Assembly: GCF_900176285.1 (NCBI RefSeq)
Contig: NZ_FWXF01000013.1
Span: 29,404 to 93,403 of the forward strand
Origin: Desulfacinum hydrothermale DSM 13146
GTDB lineage: Bacteria; Desulfobacterota; Syntrophobacteria; Syntrophobacterales; DSM-9756
Direction of reading: 5' to 3'
Length of the DNA: 64,000 nucleotides
The notes under the pieces are model-generated. The model saw only the letters and a program-made list of their open reading frames with translations. It searched no databases and was not told the origin of the DNA. This document shows, piece by piece, positions 25,123-33,467 of this stretch. How positions within the stretch are numbered: position 1 is the first letter of the stretch; each line of letters begins with the position of its first letter. The position numbers and the translations under genes were made by a program.

Positions 25123-26970
25123 ATGAAGGATTCCCCGGCACATGGCAATCCGCGGTGGCGTTCGGAGGTGGGGATTTTCTCCAGCCTTCGGGTTCGCTTG
25201 CTGTTGGTGGTTTTTGTGGCCTTCCTTCCCATGTGGATCACCCTGATCCGCGAAGTGGACCAGCGGCGTCAGGAAGCTTTGCAACGGATCCTGTCTGACA
25301 GCCTGAACGCGGCGGAATTGGCGGCCGTGCGGGAAGAGCAGGCCATCGAGGTCACGGCACAAACGCTTCGGGCCATGGCCCGGGCCGTGTCCTCAAGCAC
25401 GGCCAGATGTGAGGTGCTGGCGGATCTGGCCTGGGACGCCATGGCCTCGTCGGACCGGTACCTACATTTCGGTTTGGCCTCCTCCACGGGGCGCATCCTG
25501 TGCCGCGTCCAGAAGGTGGCCACCCCCGAGGCCGTTTCCCATAAGATGTGGATCCATCGGAATGGGGCTGGAGGCAAACTGTCCATCTTTTATTACCGCA
25601 TCCCGGCGATCCACAGACCCGCCCTGCTGGTCGCCACCCCTCTGGAGCCGGTGCCGGACGTACCCCGTGCCTTTCTCTTCGCTTCCATCGACATCTCCCG
25701 GCTCGCCCGCTCCAGCCTCCCCGGCAAGTGGGCCGGAGACCCCACCATCCTTTTCGCCCTGGTGGACGAATCCGGAACCTTGGCCGCCCGAAGACCGGAC
25801 CAGAGGGATCTGGCCGACGCCCTCAATCGCACCCTCACCGATCTCGGGGCGGGCAGCAAGGCCGTGGTGCGGGTGATCCGGGACCCTTCGGGAGCATTCT
25901 GGGTCTGTTCCCGGGCTCCGATCCACGGCCGTTCACAGAATGCCGCCCTGGGGGTCCTTCTGGCCGTCCCCAAGGATCACGTGTTCCAGGACGTGAACAC
26001 CACCCGAATCCGAGGTCTTCTGGCCATCCTGACGGTGACGGCCCTGGCGCTCATCATCGCGTGGATCATGGGAGGACGGGTCCTGTGGACCCCGCTCACA
26101 CACCTGGTGGACGCCACGGACCAGATCGCTTCAGGCGATTTGACCGTTCGCAGCCGATTGTCCGAAAGACGGGATGAACTCGGGCTGTTGGCCCGGGCCT
26201 TCAACACCATGGCGGCGGCCCTGGAAAAGCGCGAACAGGACCACCTGCACGCCCAAGAGACCATCCGGCAAAACGAACAGCGCCTGCGACGGCTGGGGAT
26301 CCACCTGCAGCAGATCCGCGAAGAAGAACAGAAAAGACTGGCCATGGAGATCCATGACGACATCGGACAGATCCTCACGGCCCTGCGCTTCGATCTTTCC
26401 TGGATCCGCAACCACACAGCCACGGAAAACCCTGAAAAATTTCAGGGGCGGATCGCCAGGATGTTCTCTTTACTGGACAACGGCATGGAAAGCGTCCACC
26501 GGCTCTGCGGGCAGCTCCGACCCCGCATTCTGGACGACCTGGGGCTCGCGGAAGCCATCCGCTGGCAAGCGGAAGAATTTGCCAAGCGGACGGGAATCGA
26601 CTGCGACACGCAGGGAGTGGACCCCGTCGACCTTCCCACGGAACACGCCTTGGCCCTCTTTCGGATTTTGCAGGAATCCTTGACCAACGTGGCGCGGCAC
26701 GCGGGGGCACGCCGAGTGGAAGTCCGTATGAGCGCCGAGATCGGTGAGATACGGCTGGTGGTTCGAGACGACGGGCGGGGGATCGATCCGGAGGCCTGCG
26801 CAGATCCCGGGGCTTACGGCCTCATGAGTATGCGCGAGCGGGCGGCGGCGCTGGGAGGCTCCTTTCACGCGGTCCGCCATCCAGACGGGGGAACCGTGGC
26901 GGAGGCCCGCCTGCCGCTTCCCTCCACAGCAAGCCGGGAAAACCGCACGAGCAAGGAGAGCAGCACGTGA
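25123..26970 (+). CDS. NarX/UhpB-type sensor histidine kinase
   Basis: 615-residue inner-membrane kinase. TM1 is at residues 22-42, followed by a periplasmic sensor of about 255 residues (Cache-like by layout, ligand unknown), and TM2 at 298-318. HAMP follows (VDATDQIASGDLTVRSRL), then a short coiled coil. The HisKA_3 dimerisation helix has phosphoacceptor His411 in EIHDDIGQILTALR, then the HATPase with FRILQESLTNVARHA and VRDDGRGI. ATG 25123 has only a weak ribosome-binding site. Its 3' end overlaps the regulator gene (GTGA at 26967-26970), so the two are co-translated. Confidence 0.9.
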   Translation: MKDSPAHGNPRWRSEVGIFSSLRVRLLLVVFVAFLPMWITLIREVDQRRQEALQRILSDSLNAAELAAVREEQAIEVTAQTLRAMARAVSSSTARCEVLADLAWDAMASSDRYLHFGLASSTGRILCRVQKVATPEAVSHKMWIHRNGAGGKLSIFYYRIPAIHRPALLVATPLEPVPDVPRAFLFASIDISRLARSSLPGKWAGDPTILFALVDESGTLAARRPDQRDLADALNRTLTDLGAGSKAVVRVIRDPSGAFWVCSRAPIHGRSQNAALGVLLAVPKDHVFQDVNTTRIRGLLAILTVTALALIIAWIMGGRVLWTPLTHLVDATDQIASGDLTVRSRLSERRDELGLLARAFNTMAAALEKREQDHLHAQETIRQNEQRLRRLGIHLQQIREEEQKRLAMEIHDDIGQILTALRFDLSWIRNHTATENPEKFQGRIARMFSLLDNGMESVHRLCGQLRPRILDDLGLAEAIRWQAEEFAKRTGIDCDTQGVDPVDLPTEHALALFRILQESLTNVARHAGARRVEVRMSAEIGEIRLVVRDDGRGIDPEACADPGAYGLMSMRERAAALGGSFHAVRHPDGGTVAEARLPLPSTASRENRTSKESST

Positions 26971-27599
26971 TCAGGATCATTTTGGCGGACGATCACCCGG
27001 TGGTCCGGCGGGGTCTCAGGGAAATCATCTCGGAAGGCCTGCCTTCGGCTCAGGTAACGGAGGTCTCGAACGGACTGGAACTGATGCGCCGGGTTCGGGA
27101 GGTCGACTATGACATCGTCATCTTAGATCTTAGCATGCCCGGAGGCGATGGGCTGGACACTCTGGGAAAGCTCAAGAAGGAAAAGCCACGTCTGCGCGTG
27201 CTCGTCCTGACCATCCACCCGGAACGGCGCTACGCGGTCCAGTGTCTTAAGCTGGGGGCCGACGGGTACCTGACCAAGGACACCGCTCCCGACGAATTGG
27301 TGCTGGCCATCAAACGCATCGTGGCTGGCCGGCGCTACATCAGCACCACGCTGGCGGAACAACTCACGGAAGAACTGGTGGGCCCGACCGGTCCGGCCCC
27401 GCACTCGGCTCTCACCGACCGGGAATACCAAGTCTTCATCCTGATCGCCTCCGGAGAACGGATCAAGGATATCGCTGACAAGCTGCATCTGAGCGCCAAG
27501 ACGGTGAGCACCTACCGGAGCCGCATCCTGGAAAAGCTCCGCTGCAGGAACACGGTGGACATCATCCGATACGCCATGGAAAACAAGCTGGTGGAATAG
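26967..27599 (+). CDS. NarL/FixJ-family response regulator
   Basis: 210 residues. Receiver domain 1-120 with acidic pocket D8-D9, phosphoacceptor D54 (VILDLSMPGGDG), Thr in LTIHPE and Lys in LTKDTAP. LuxR-type HTH at about 145-205 (LTDREYQVFILIASGERIKDIA, LHLSAKTVSTYRSRILEKL). It starts at GTG 26967 inside the kinase stop, so it is the cognate regulator. The palindrome at 27631-27646 just downstream is a candidate target. Confidence 0.93.
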   Translation: MIRIILADDHPVVRRGLREIISEGLPSAQVTEVSNGLELMRRVREVDYDIVILDLSMPGGDGLDTLGKLKKEKPRLRVLVLTIHPERRYAVQCLKLGADGYLTKDTAPDELVLAIKRIVAGRRYISTTLAEQLTEELVGPTGPAPHSALTDREYQVFILIASGERIKDIADKLHLSAKTVSTYRSRILEKLRCRNTVDIIRYAMENKLVE

Positions 27600-27630
27600 T
27601 TCCGACCGGCCCACCTATCCCCCCACTCGG

Positions 27631-27646
27631 GTAGGAAAATTCCTAC
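27631..27646. promoter_or_regulatory. 7-2-7 palindrome, candidate NarL-type operator
   Basis: GTAGGAA, AA, TTCCTAC. The 7-2-7 inverted layout is that used by NarL/FixJ-family dimers. It lies 32 bp after the regulator gene and about 90 bp before the lone-receiver gene, in a 136-bp gap. Confidence 0.5.
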
Positions 27647-27735
27647 ACCTTTATCAGAACAATCCCACATCAAAATCAGGCGAAGATCCATTTCAGAGCG
27701 TTCCGGCATTGCTTAGGGTAGGCACGGAGGCGGTC

Positions 27736-28104
27736 ATGCGATGGATCTATGTGGTGGATGATTCCCCGCTCTTTGTGAATCGCGTCCGGGAAGTGGTGGA
27801 CGAGTTCCCCGACGCGGCCCTCTTGGGCATGTCGAACAACCTGAAGGACGCCTGGATGGAAATCAGGGAGTGGAAACCTGATATCGTCGTGGTGGATCTG
27901 CAGCTGGGGGAAGAAAGCGGGCTGGTGCTCTTGCATCGCATCAAGAAAGAACTGCCCGATATGCGAGTGATCATGACCACCGGATCTCTCTTTCCCCAAT
28001 ACCGGAAACAGTGCCTGCAAGCGGGTGCGGACGGATTCGTATCCAAAGGTGGCGATCCAGCTCAGGAACTGGTCCAAGCCCTCCGCGCCTGCATGAAGGG
28101 ATGA
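27736..28104 (+). CDS. Single-domain response regulator (receiver only)
   Basis: 122 residues, entirely a CheY-like receiver: D8-D9 acidic pair (VVDDS), phosphoacceptor D54 (VVVDLQLGEES), MTTGSLF with the conserved Thr, and VSKGGD with the Lys. No output domain, so it acts by protein contact or as a phosphate relay. ATG 27736 follows GGAGGCGGTC; the longer frame is not needed. It sits between the NarX/NarL pair and degP and is likely co-transcribed with degP (65-bp gap). Confidence 0.85.
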   Translation: MRWIYVVDDSPLFVNRVREVVDEFPDAALLGMSNNLKDAWMEIREWKPDIVVVDLQLGEESGLVLLHRIKKELPDMRVIMTTGSLFPQYRKQCLQAGADGFVSKGGDPAQELVQALRACMKG

Positions 28105-28169
28105 AAGGGAACCGTCTGGAAAACGGAATGCACATGTCTAGGGAACTGATGAACAAAGGAGGTAGAACG

Positions 28170-29600
28170 ATGAAACGACGAGTCGGAAACCAGCGATACA
28201 CCCCATTCACCGGATGGGCCCTGGCCCTGCTGTGCGCCATGATCCTTACGGCGGGTCCGTGCGCGCGATCCTACGCAGCCGCGACTCCCACCGACCGGCT
28301 GCCGGATCTTGCCGAACAGGTCAAACACAGCGTGGTCAACATCTTCACCACCCAGGTGGTCAAGGCCCCCATGAACCCCCTCATGGACCCGAATTCCCCT
28401 TTCCGGAACTTCTTCGGCGATGACTTCTTCAGGCACTTTTTCGGCAACATGCCGCAACAGAAGATGAAGACCCACGCACTGGGTTCCGGTTTCATCATTG
28501 ATGCCAACAAGGGGCTCATTCTCACCAACAACCACGTGGTGGCCAAGGCCACCGAGGTCAAGGTCAAGCTCGACAGTGGCCGGGAATACAAGGCCAAGAT
28601 CCTGGGACAAGATCCCAAGACGGATCTGGCGCTGATCCAGGTCAAGCCGGACAAGGGCTTTCCCAAGGCCCTGTCCCTGGGGGATTCGGATGCCGTGCGG
28701 GTGGGCGACTGGGTTCTGGCGGTCGGCAACCCCTTCGGACTGGGCCAAACGGTCACGGTGGGCATCATCAGTGCCAAGGGGCGCATTATCGGTGCCGGCC
28801 CCTATGACGATTTCCTGCAAACAGACGCCGCCATCAACCCGGGAAACAGCGGCGGTCCGCTTCTGGACATGAACGGACGGGTCATCGGGATCAACACGGC
28901 CATCGTGGCCCACGGGCAGGGCATTGGTTTCGCCATTCCCATCAACATGGCCAAAGAGCTCCTGCCCCAGCTGGAATCGGGCAAGGTCGTGCGCGGCTGG
29001 CTCGGTGTCACCATCCAAGATCTGACCCCGGAACTGGCCAAGCATTTCGGCATCCGGGATCAGAAGGGAGTGCTCATTTCCGGCTTGCTGCCCGGAAGCC
29101 CGGCGCAAAAGGCAGGTCTGCAACAGGGGGATGTGATCGTCTCCTTTAACGGCCAGAAGGTGGACAACGCCCGAAGCCTGTCTCGCATGGTGGCCGCCGT
29201 CCAGCCCGGCACCCGGGTGGCCGTCGACATCATTCGGGACGGACACAACAGACAAATCCTTGTCACCCTGGCACAGATGCCTCAGGAAGGAGTGGAGACG
29301 GTCGGCACAGAGAGTGAAGACTGGGGTATCCACGTGCAGGACCTCACGCCGGAAATCGCAGGACGCCTGGGACTGGACACGATTACCCAAGGGGTGGTCA
29401 TCAGTGACATCCAGCCGGGAAGTCCGGCGGCCATGGCGGGCTTAAGGCCCGGAGATCTCATCGTGGAGGTGAACCGGCACAAGATCAAGAATGTCCAGGA
29501 CTATACCGAAGCGCTTCGACGCTCGTCTGACCATAAGAGCCTGCTCCTCCTGGTCCGACGGGGCGAAAGCAGCCTCTACGTGGTCCTGCAAAAAGACTAG
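28170..29600 (+). CDS. degP: DegP/HtrA-family periplasmic serine protease (Do-like)
   Basis: 476 residues. An N-terminal signal peptide (KRRVGN, hydrophobic ALALLCAMILTAG, cleavage near YAA) sends it to the periplasm. The catalytic triad is seen as LTNNHVV (His), DPKTDLALI (Asp) and GNSGGPLLD (Ser). Two PDZ domains follow, with carboxylate-binding starts GWLGVTIQ and DWGIHVQD. It degrades or refolds misfolded envelope proteins. ATG 28170 follows AAAGGAGGTAG; longer frames overlap the receiver gene and are not needed. It is preceded by two regulator genes, suggesting control by the NarX/NarL-like system (inference). Confidence 0.93.
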   Translation: MKRRVGNQRYTPFTGWALALLCAMILTAGPCARSYAAATPTDRLPDLAEQVKHSVVNIFTTQVVKAPMNPLMDPNSPFRNFFGDDFFRHFFGNMPQQKMKTHALGSGFIIDANKGLILTNNHVVAKATEVKVKLDSGREYKAKILGQDPKTDLALIQVKPDKGFPKALSLGDSDAVRVGDWVLAVGNPFGLGQTVTVGIISAKGRIIGAGPYDDFLQTDAAINPGNSGGPLLDMNGRVIGINTAIVAHGQGIGFAIPINMAKELLPQLESGKVVRGWLGVTIQDLTPELAKHFGIRDQKGVLISGLLPGSPAQKAGLQQGDVIVSFNGQKVDNARSLSRMVAAVQPGTRVAVDIIRDGHNRQILVTLAQMPQEGVETVGTESEDWGIHVQDLTPEIAGRLGLDTITQGVVISDIQPGSPAAMAGLRPGDLIVEVNRHKIKNVQDYTEALRRSSDHKSLLLLVRRGESSLYVVLQKD

Positions 29601-29604
29601 GGGA

Positions 29605-29730
29605 GCGTCTGACAATGGCCTCTGGCCCTTCTGGGGCTCTTTCCAGCCAGTTGAAATCCACCGGTCCCGTGGTGCTTTTGAATTCCCAGACAGCTTTGTA
29701 GGGGCGGGTTCAGAACCCGCCCCTACGGCT
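29605..29730 (+). repeat. Dispersed ~100-bp repeat, copy 2
   Basis: Begins with GTCTGACAATGGCC right after the degP stop and ends with a near-perfect palindrome, 14-1-14 (GTAGGGGCGGGTTC, A, GAACCCGCCCCTAC; 29698-29726). The internal parts CTGGGGCTCTTTCCAG and TTCCCAGACAGCTTTG resemble copies at 5.7 and 59.3 kb. It sits between two convergent genes and may terminate both. Confidence 0.8.
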
Positions 29731-29784
29731 GAAACGCCAGAACGGCCTTGTATCCCGGAGCCTTTTTCCTTTTCGGACAAGTCC

Positions 29785-31221
29785 TTAGGACGCGATGACC
29801 TTTTTCAGGTCGATATTGTAGCGCTTCATGCGGTTCCAGATGGTGACGCGGCTCACCCCCAGGATGCGGGCCGCTTCGCTCTGGTTGCCGCCCGTTTGCC
29901 GCAGCACGTCGATCAATTCCTGGCGCTTGTCACGCGGTCCCGGCAGCGATGGGCCGCGTTTTCCGTACAGGGATTCCCGTGGAAGATTCGGTTCCGTGAA
30001 GGACGCTGACGGCCGAAGGATATGGGGCGGCAGGTGTTCGGGTTGAATCACCCCTTCCCCTGCCAGCACGCACGCATACTCCAGAGCGCTTTTCAGCTCG
30101 CGCACGTTTCCAGGCCACGCGTACGCCATGAGATGGGCCATGGCCTTCGGGCTCAGCCCCTGGATCCTTCTTCCCTTCTTTCGGTGCCTGGAAAGAAAGG
30201 CATCCGCCAGAAGCGGCAGATCCTCCATCCTTTCCCGCAGCGGAGGCAGATGGATGGGAATCACGTTGATCCGAAAGAAAAAGTCCTCCCGGAAGGCCCC
30301 CTCCCGCACCATGCGGGGAAGATCCCGGTTGGTGGCCGTGATGATGCGCACGTCCACCGGGATGGGCCGGTGGTCCCCCACCCGTTCCACCTGCTTGTTT
30401 TCCAGCACCCGCAGCAGCTTGACCTGGATCGACAGAGGCACATCGCCGATTTCGTCCAGAAAGATGTCCCCGCCGTTGGCGGCCTCGAAACGTCCCTCCC
30501 GGTGGCTGGTGGCCCCGGTAAAGGCGCCTTTCACGTGGCCGAAAAGCTCGCTTTCCAACAGGGATTCATTGAGCGCTGCACAGTTGACCTGAATGTAAGG
30601 CCCGTCCCGGTGGGGACCCAAATCATGGATGGCCCGGGCGAAGAGCTCTTTGCCGGTACCGCTTTCTCCGTAAATGATCGCGGGGGCATCGCTTTGGGCC
30701 GCCTTCTCCGTGATGTCGTAGGCCTTTTGCATAGCGGGCGAGGTGCCGATGATACCGTGAAATCCCTTTTCGCTTTCCAGGAGCCGGGAGAGCTGGACGA
30801 TCTGCTCTTCCTTCCGGTCCAGCTCGGAAATGTCCGTTATGGTTTCCACCGCCCCGATCACCCGCCCCCCTTTATCCCGAAGGACCGAGGCGTTCTTCAC
30901 GGCATGGAGATACCCGCCGTCCTTTCGCATGATGAAACAGCGCTTGTTTCGCAAGCTACCGGATACAAAAAGGGAACACCATTTGCCGCCGCTTCCGATG
31001 CGCTCCCCCTCGCAGGTGTCGCAATGAAAGAGGGTGCACGATCGGCCCAGGAGCTCCTGTCGGCCGTAGCCCGTCATGCGCAACAAGGCTTCGTTCACCA
31101 TGAGGACCGTTCCATCCGAGGCCACCACCATGAGCCCGTCGTTCATGGTGTTGAGGATTTCTTCCAGATAGTCATGGATATCCGGCATCGTGAAGACCTG
31201 CCCCATCGCTTTTTCACTCAT
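29785..31221 (-). CDS. PAS-domain sigma-54-dependent activator (NtrC/Fis family)
   Basis: 478 residues. PAS domain 15-135 with five cysteines (C62, C67, C70, C82, C95, including HCDTCEGE and KWCSLF) that could bind a metal or Fe-S cluster, or act as a thiol switch. AAA+ domain about 155-385: Walker A GESGTGKE, the sigma-54 contact GAFTGA, Walker B GGDIFLDEIG and an arginine-finger region. Fis-type HTH 437-475 (GGNQSEAARILGVSRVTIWNRMKRY). It has its own sigma-70 promoter with a palindromic operator over the start site. Its likely targets are the two sigma-54 promoters of the adjoining Hdr/DsrE cluster. Confidence 0.92.
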   Translation of the reverse strand: MSEKAMGQVFTMPDIHDYLEEILNTMNDGLMVVASDGTVLMVNEALLRMTGYGRQELLGRSCTLFHCDTCEGERIGSGGKWCSLFVSGSLRNKRCFIMRKDGGYLHAVKNASVLRDKGGRVIGAVETITDISELDRKEEQIVQLSRLLESEKGFHGIIGTSPAMQKAYDITEKAAQSDAPAIIYGESGTGKELFARAIHDLGPHRDGPYIQVNCAALNESLLESELFGHVKGAFTGATSHREGRFEAANGGDIFLDEIGDVPLSIQVKLLRVLENKQVERVGDHRPIPVDVRIITATNRDLPRMVREGAFREDFFFRINVIPIHLPPLRERMEDLPLLADAFLSRHRKKGRRIQGLSPKAMAHLMAYAWPGNVRELKSALEYACVLAGEGVIQPEHLPPHILRPSASFTEPNLPRESLYGKRGPSLPGPRDKRQELIDVLRQTGGNQSEAARILGVSRVTIWNRMKRYNIDLKKVIAS

Positions 31222-31226
31222 GGTTC

Positions 31227-31240
31227 ATAACACCTGTTAA
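31227..31240. promoter_or_regulatory. Operator TTAACA-GG-TGTTAT over the activator's start site
   Basis: Inverted repeat read on the minus strand, six bases before the activator's ATG and a few bases past the -10 box. 13 of 14 positions match the site at 38130-38143 between the sigma-54 promoters. The position suits negative autoregulation. Confidence 0.65.
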
Positions 31241-31242
31241 GA

Positions 31243-31271
31243 AGTATAGGGGCGATGCACAGCAAACTCAA
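31243..31271 (-). promoter_or_regulatory. Sigma-70 promoter of the PAS/sigma-54 activator gene
   Basis: TTGAGT (31271-31266), 17-bp spacer, TATACT (31248-31243) on the minus strand, about 20 bp before the start codon. A close match to consensus. Confidence 0.75.
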
Positions 31272-31354
31272 GGCACGTGCCGAAGAAAGCCGAGAGGGCC
31301 TCCTTATCCCGCGTGGGGGGGGCCTCGGGGTGGGACGGCTTGCCACTTTTTGCC

Positions 31355-31376
31355 CCGCGGGGCTCAAGCCCCGCGG
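31355..31376 (-). terminator. GC hairpin after the Hdr/DsrE operon
   Basis: CCGCGGGGCT and AGCCCCGCGG, perfect 10-bp arms with a 2-nt loop. No T tract on the minus strand, so it is only a possible terminator for the operon ending at 31417. Confidence 0.4.
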
Positions 31377-31416
31377 TGACCAGTGAAAGCCTCGGAAAGC
31401 CGCACAGGCTCTTTTC

Positions 31417-31785
31417 TCAATAGACCAGCGTGGCGTTGGCCTCCAGGATGTGCTGGGTGAGGGCGCCGGCCGCGGTGACGGTTGCGCCGGGAATGAGTTC
31501 GTGTTCTTCGATCTTCCGTTCCTTGATGCAGGGACCGCACACCAGGATCTTGCCGCCCGCCTCCACGTAGCTCTCCACCAGGTCCTTCAAGGGCGGCAGT
31601 CCCGCTGCGAAGACATGTTGGAGACACCCCTGGGTGGCCAAAAAGACCGCCGGGCCCTGCAGCACCACCACGGCCTCCACATCCATGGCCTGGGCCGCAT
31701 TGGCCATCACAAACGGAAGACTGGCCCGCTCCGGGTCGTCCCCGGCGTGGGTCACGATGTAGACGATCTTTTCCGTATCCGCCAT
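31417..31785 (-). CDS. DsrE/DsrF-family sulfur-transfer-like protein
   Basis: 122 residues with the DsrE-family alpha/beta pattern: KIVYIVTHAGDDPERA, PFVMANAAQAMDVEAVVVLQGPAV, LKDLVESYVEAGGKILVCGPCIKERKI. Two cysteines in VCGPC could carry a persulfide, as in other DsrE/TusD proteins that hand sulfane sulfur to or from TusA. It is the last gene of the Hdr operon, 13 bp after the HdrB-like gene. ATG 31785 follows GAAAGGAGAAAGGAA; a longer N-terminus overlaps the previous gene and is not needed. Confidence 0.85.
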   Translation of the reverse strand: MADTEKIVYIVTHAGDDPERASLPFVMANAAQAMDVEAVVVLQGPAVFLATQGCLQHVFAAGLPPLKDLVESYVEAGGKILVCGPCIKERKIEEHELIPGATVTAAGALTQHILEANATLVY

Positions 31786-31798
31786 TTCCTTTCTCCTT

Positions 31799-32764
31799 TC
31801 ACGTTTGATCTTTTCGGTTTTGCCCATTGCCACTGGAAGACACCCGACGAGCCAAAAACGACGCCAGGTCTTGGACGTCCGCGCCCGCCTTCTTCAGGTT
31901 GCCCATGCAGATGGGGCACATGGACAGGATCGGCGCCCCTGTTTGCTTCAGCTGGTCCACCCGCCGTTCCACAATCTCCCGGGAAAGCTTGGGAGAAACC
32001 GATTCCGCCGGCCCGCCGCAGCAGTGGGTCAAGGGCCCCGACTGCTGCACATCGGCCACGGCCACCCCCACGTCCCTCAGCACACGGCGGGGCACGTGGG
32101 AAAGTTTGAGATAGCGGCCGAAGAAACAGGGATCGTGCAACGTCACTCGCGTCCCGTTGGGTTCCCCCTGGAGGCGGAGCAGTTCGAAATAGGTGCGCAC
32201 CTCGAACTCAGCTCCCACGTACTTGGGATACAGGACCTTGAAAGCATAGGTGGTGTGGGGATCCACGGTGATGAGGGTGCGCACGCCGGCCTCCTGCAGC
32301 CGCTTGGCCACGAAACGGGCGTGTGCTTCAAAGGCTTCCTGATCCCCCAGGTCATAGAGCAAAATACCGCTATAGAGGTCCAAGTCCGGCCGGTAGGCGA
32401 ATCGAACTCCCGACCGGCGCAGCAACGCCACCATGTCCTTGAGGATCTGCTCGTAAGGGGCCCGTTCTTTGGGCGTGGTCATGAAGAGGGAGCCCACCTG
32501 GACCAGGCGTTTGGGAATCCAGGATCCGTACCCCACCAAGGGGGCCCAGCTCGTGTCCTCCAAGGCCTCCAGCTGCCGGGTGATCCTCTCGATGAAGGGA
32601 ACCGACTGGACCATGAGCCCCGTATAGAAGAGAGTGCTCCCGTCTCGAGGGAGGTCGAGGTTTTTCCACCACCGATTCATGACAAAATGGAAGGCTCCGA
32701 AAGGATTCCGGGTCTTCCGCACGTTGCCCGCAATGAGGTCCACAATCGCCTTAGGATGGTACAT
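31799..32764 (-). CDS. HdrB/HdrD-like CCG-domain disulfide-reductase subunit
   Basis: 321 residues. A CCG motif set is seen in the C-terminal half: HDPCFFGRYL, THCCGGPAE and CPICMGNLKKAG. These residues hold the non-cubane [4Fe-4S] cluster that reduces disulfides in heterodisulfide reductase. The N-terminal half has no second complete CCG set, unlike HdrB of methanogens. ATG 32764 lies 14 bp inside the HdrC-like gene and has GGAGGAGAG upstream. Inferred role: catalytic disulfide/persulfide site of the complex. Confidence 0.85.
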   Translation of the reverse strand: MYHPKAIVDLIAGNVRKTRNPFGAFHFVMNRWWKNLDLPRDGSTLFYTGLMVQSVPFIERITRQLEALEDTSWAPLVGYGSWIPKRLVQVGSLFMTTPKERAPYEQILKDMVALLRRSGVRFAYRPDLDLYSGILLYDLGDQEAFEAHARFVAKRLQEAGVRTLITVDPHTTYAFKVLYPKYVGAEFEVRTYFELLRLQGEPNGTRVTLHDPCFFGRYLKLSHVPRRVLRDVGVAVADVQQSGPLTHCCGGPAESVSPKLSREIVERRVDQLKQTGAPILSMCPICMGNLKKAGADVQDLASFLARRVSSSGNGQNRKDQT

Positions 32765-33068
32765 GGCCGTCTCTCCTCCAATGGTGGAGCACATAGCGGC
32801 GAAGCCCCAGGATCAGCTCGCCGGGATTCGCCTCACGGGGACATGTCTGGGTGCACAGTCCGCAATGGAGGCACCGCCAGAGCTCCACACCGTTTTCCAG
32901 GATGCGATCCCGGGCTCCTATCTGGGCATATCGAATCATCTGCCTGGGAAAATGTTCGTAGATAAGGGGGCAGATGGCGGCACACGTGCCGCAGTTGAAA
33001 CAGTCCAAGGTGGTGGACACCCCGAACCGCTCCAGCTCATCTGGAAAGGAAAGGTCCACAAAAGCCAT
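32751..33068 (-). CDS. HdrC-like dicluster ferredoxin subunit
   Basis: 105 residues with two [4Fe-4S] motifs, CFNCGTCAAICP and CLHCGLCTQTCP, spaced as in HdrC, and a basic C-terminus. It passes electrons from HdrA to HdrB. ATG 33068 (MAFVDLSFPDEL) was chosen because AGAGGAG stands seven bases ahead; an alternative ATG at 33095 adds nine basic residues. It overlaps hdrB by 14 bp, so both subunits should be made in equal amounts. Confidence 0.88.
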   Translation of the reverse strand: MAFVDLSFPDELERFGVSTTLDCFNCGTCAAICPLIYEHFPRQMIRYAQIGARDRILENGVELWRCLHCGLCTQTCPREANPGELILGLRRYVLHHWRRDGHVPS

Positions 33069-33123
33069 GCCGAATCTCCTCTTTAGCCGTTCCATGCAGC
33101 CTGCACGCAGGCGCCGAGCCGAT

Positions 33124-33423
33124 TTAGTCCTTCGCCCGATAGGTGAAGTAGGCCCCTTGTTTCTCGCCTTCCAGGACCGCACCGTATTTTTTGAGGGATG
33201 CGATCCACCAGAGAACCTCGCCGGCGGGAAGCCCCACAGCCTCCGCGATTTCAGGAACCGTTCTCGGTCCTTTCTTCAGTTCCCCGGTGATGGAAGCGAT
33301 GATCTTCTTCTGTTCCTTCACCTGCGCCGATACTCGACGAATGGTTTCCTTGCGGGCCGCCCGCAGCGCCTTCATCACTTCTTTGTCCGCACCTTTTTTT
33401 GTTGCTCCCTGTTCCTTGCCCAT
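33124..33423 (-). CDS. Small winged-helix-like protein inside the Hdr operon
   Basis: 99 residues, not recognised by name. A long basic N-terminal helix (KEVMKALRAARKETIRRVSAQVKEQKK in pieces) leads into a winged-helix pattern: TVPEIAEAVGLPAGEVLWWIASLKKYGAV, then GEKQGAYFTYRAKD as the wing. It could bind DNA, or be a structural partner like DsrD, which has the same fold. ATG 33423 follows GGGAGAAGG. It is placed between the hdrA-like and hdrC-like genes with gaps of 44 and 55 bp. Confidence 0.75.
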   Translation of the reverse strand: MGKEQGATKKGADKEVMKALRAARKETIRRVSAQVKEQKKIIASITGELKKGPRTVPEIAEAVGLPAGEVLWWIASLKKYGAVLEGEKQGAYFTYRAKD

Positions 33424-33467
33424 GGAACCTTCTCCCGATCTGTGGAATTCTTGGGGGACCGTGCACT

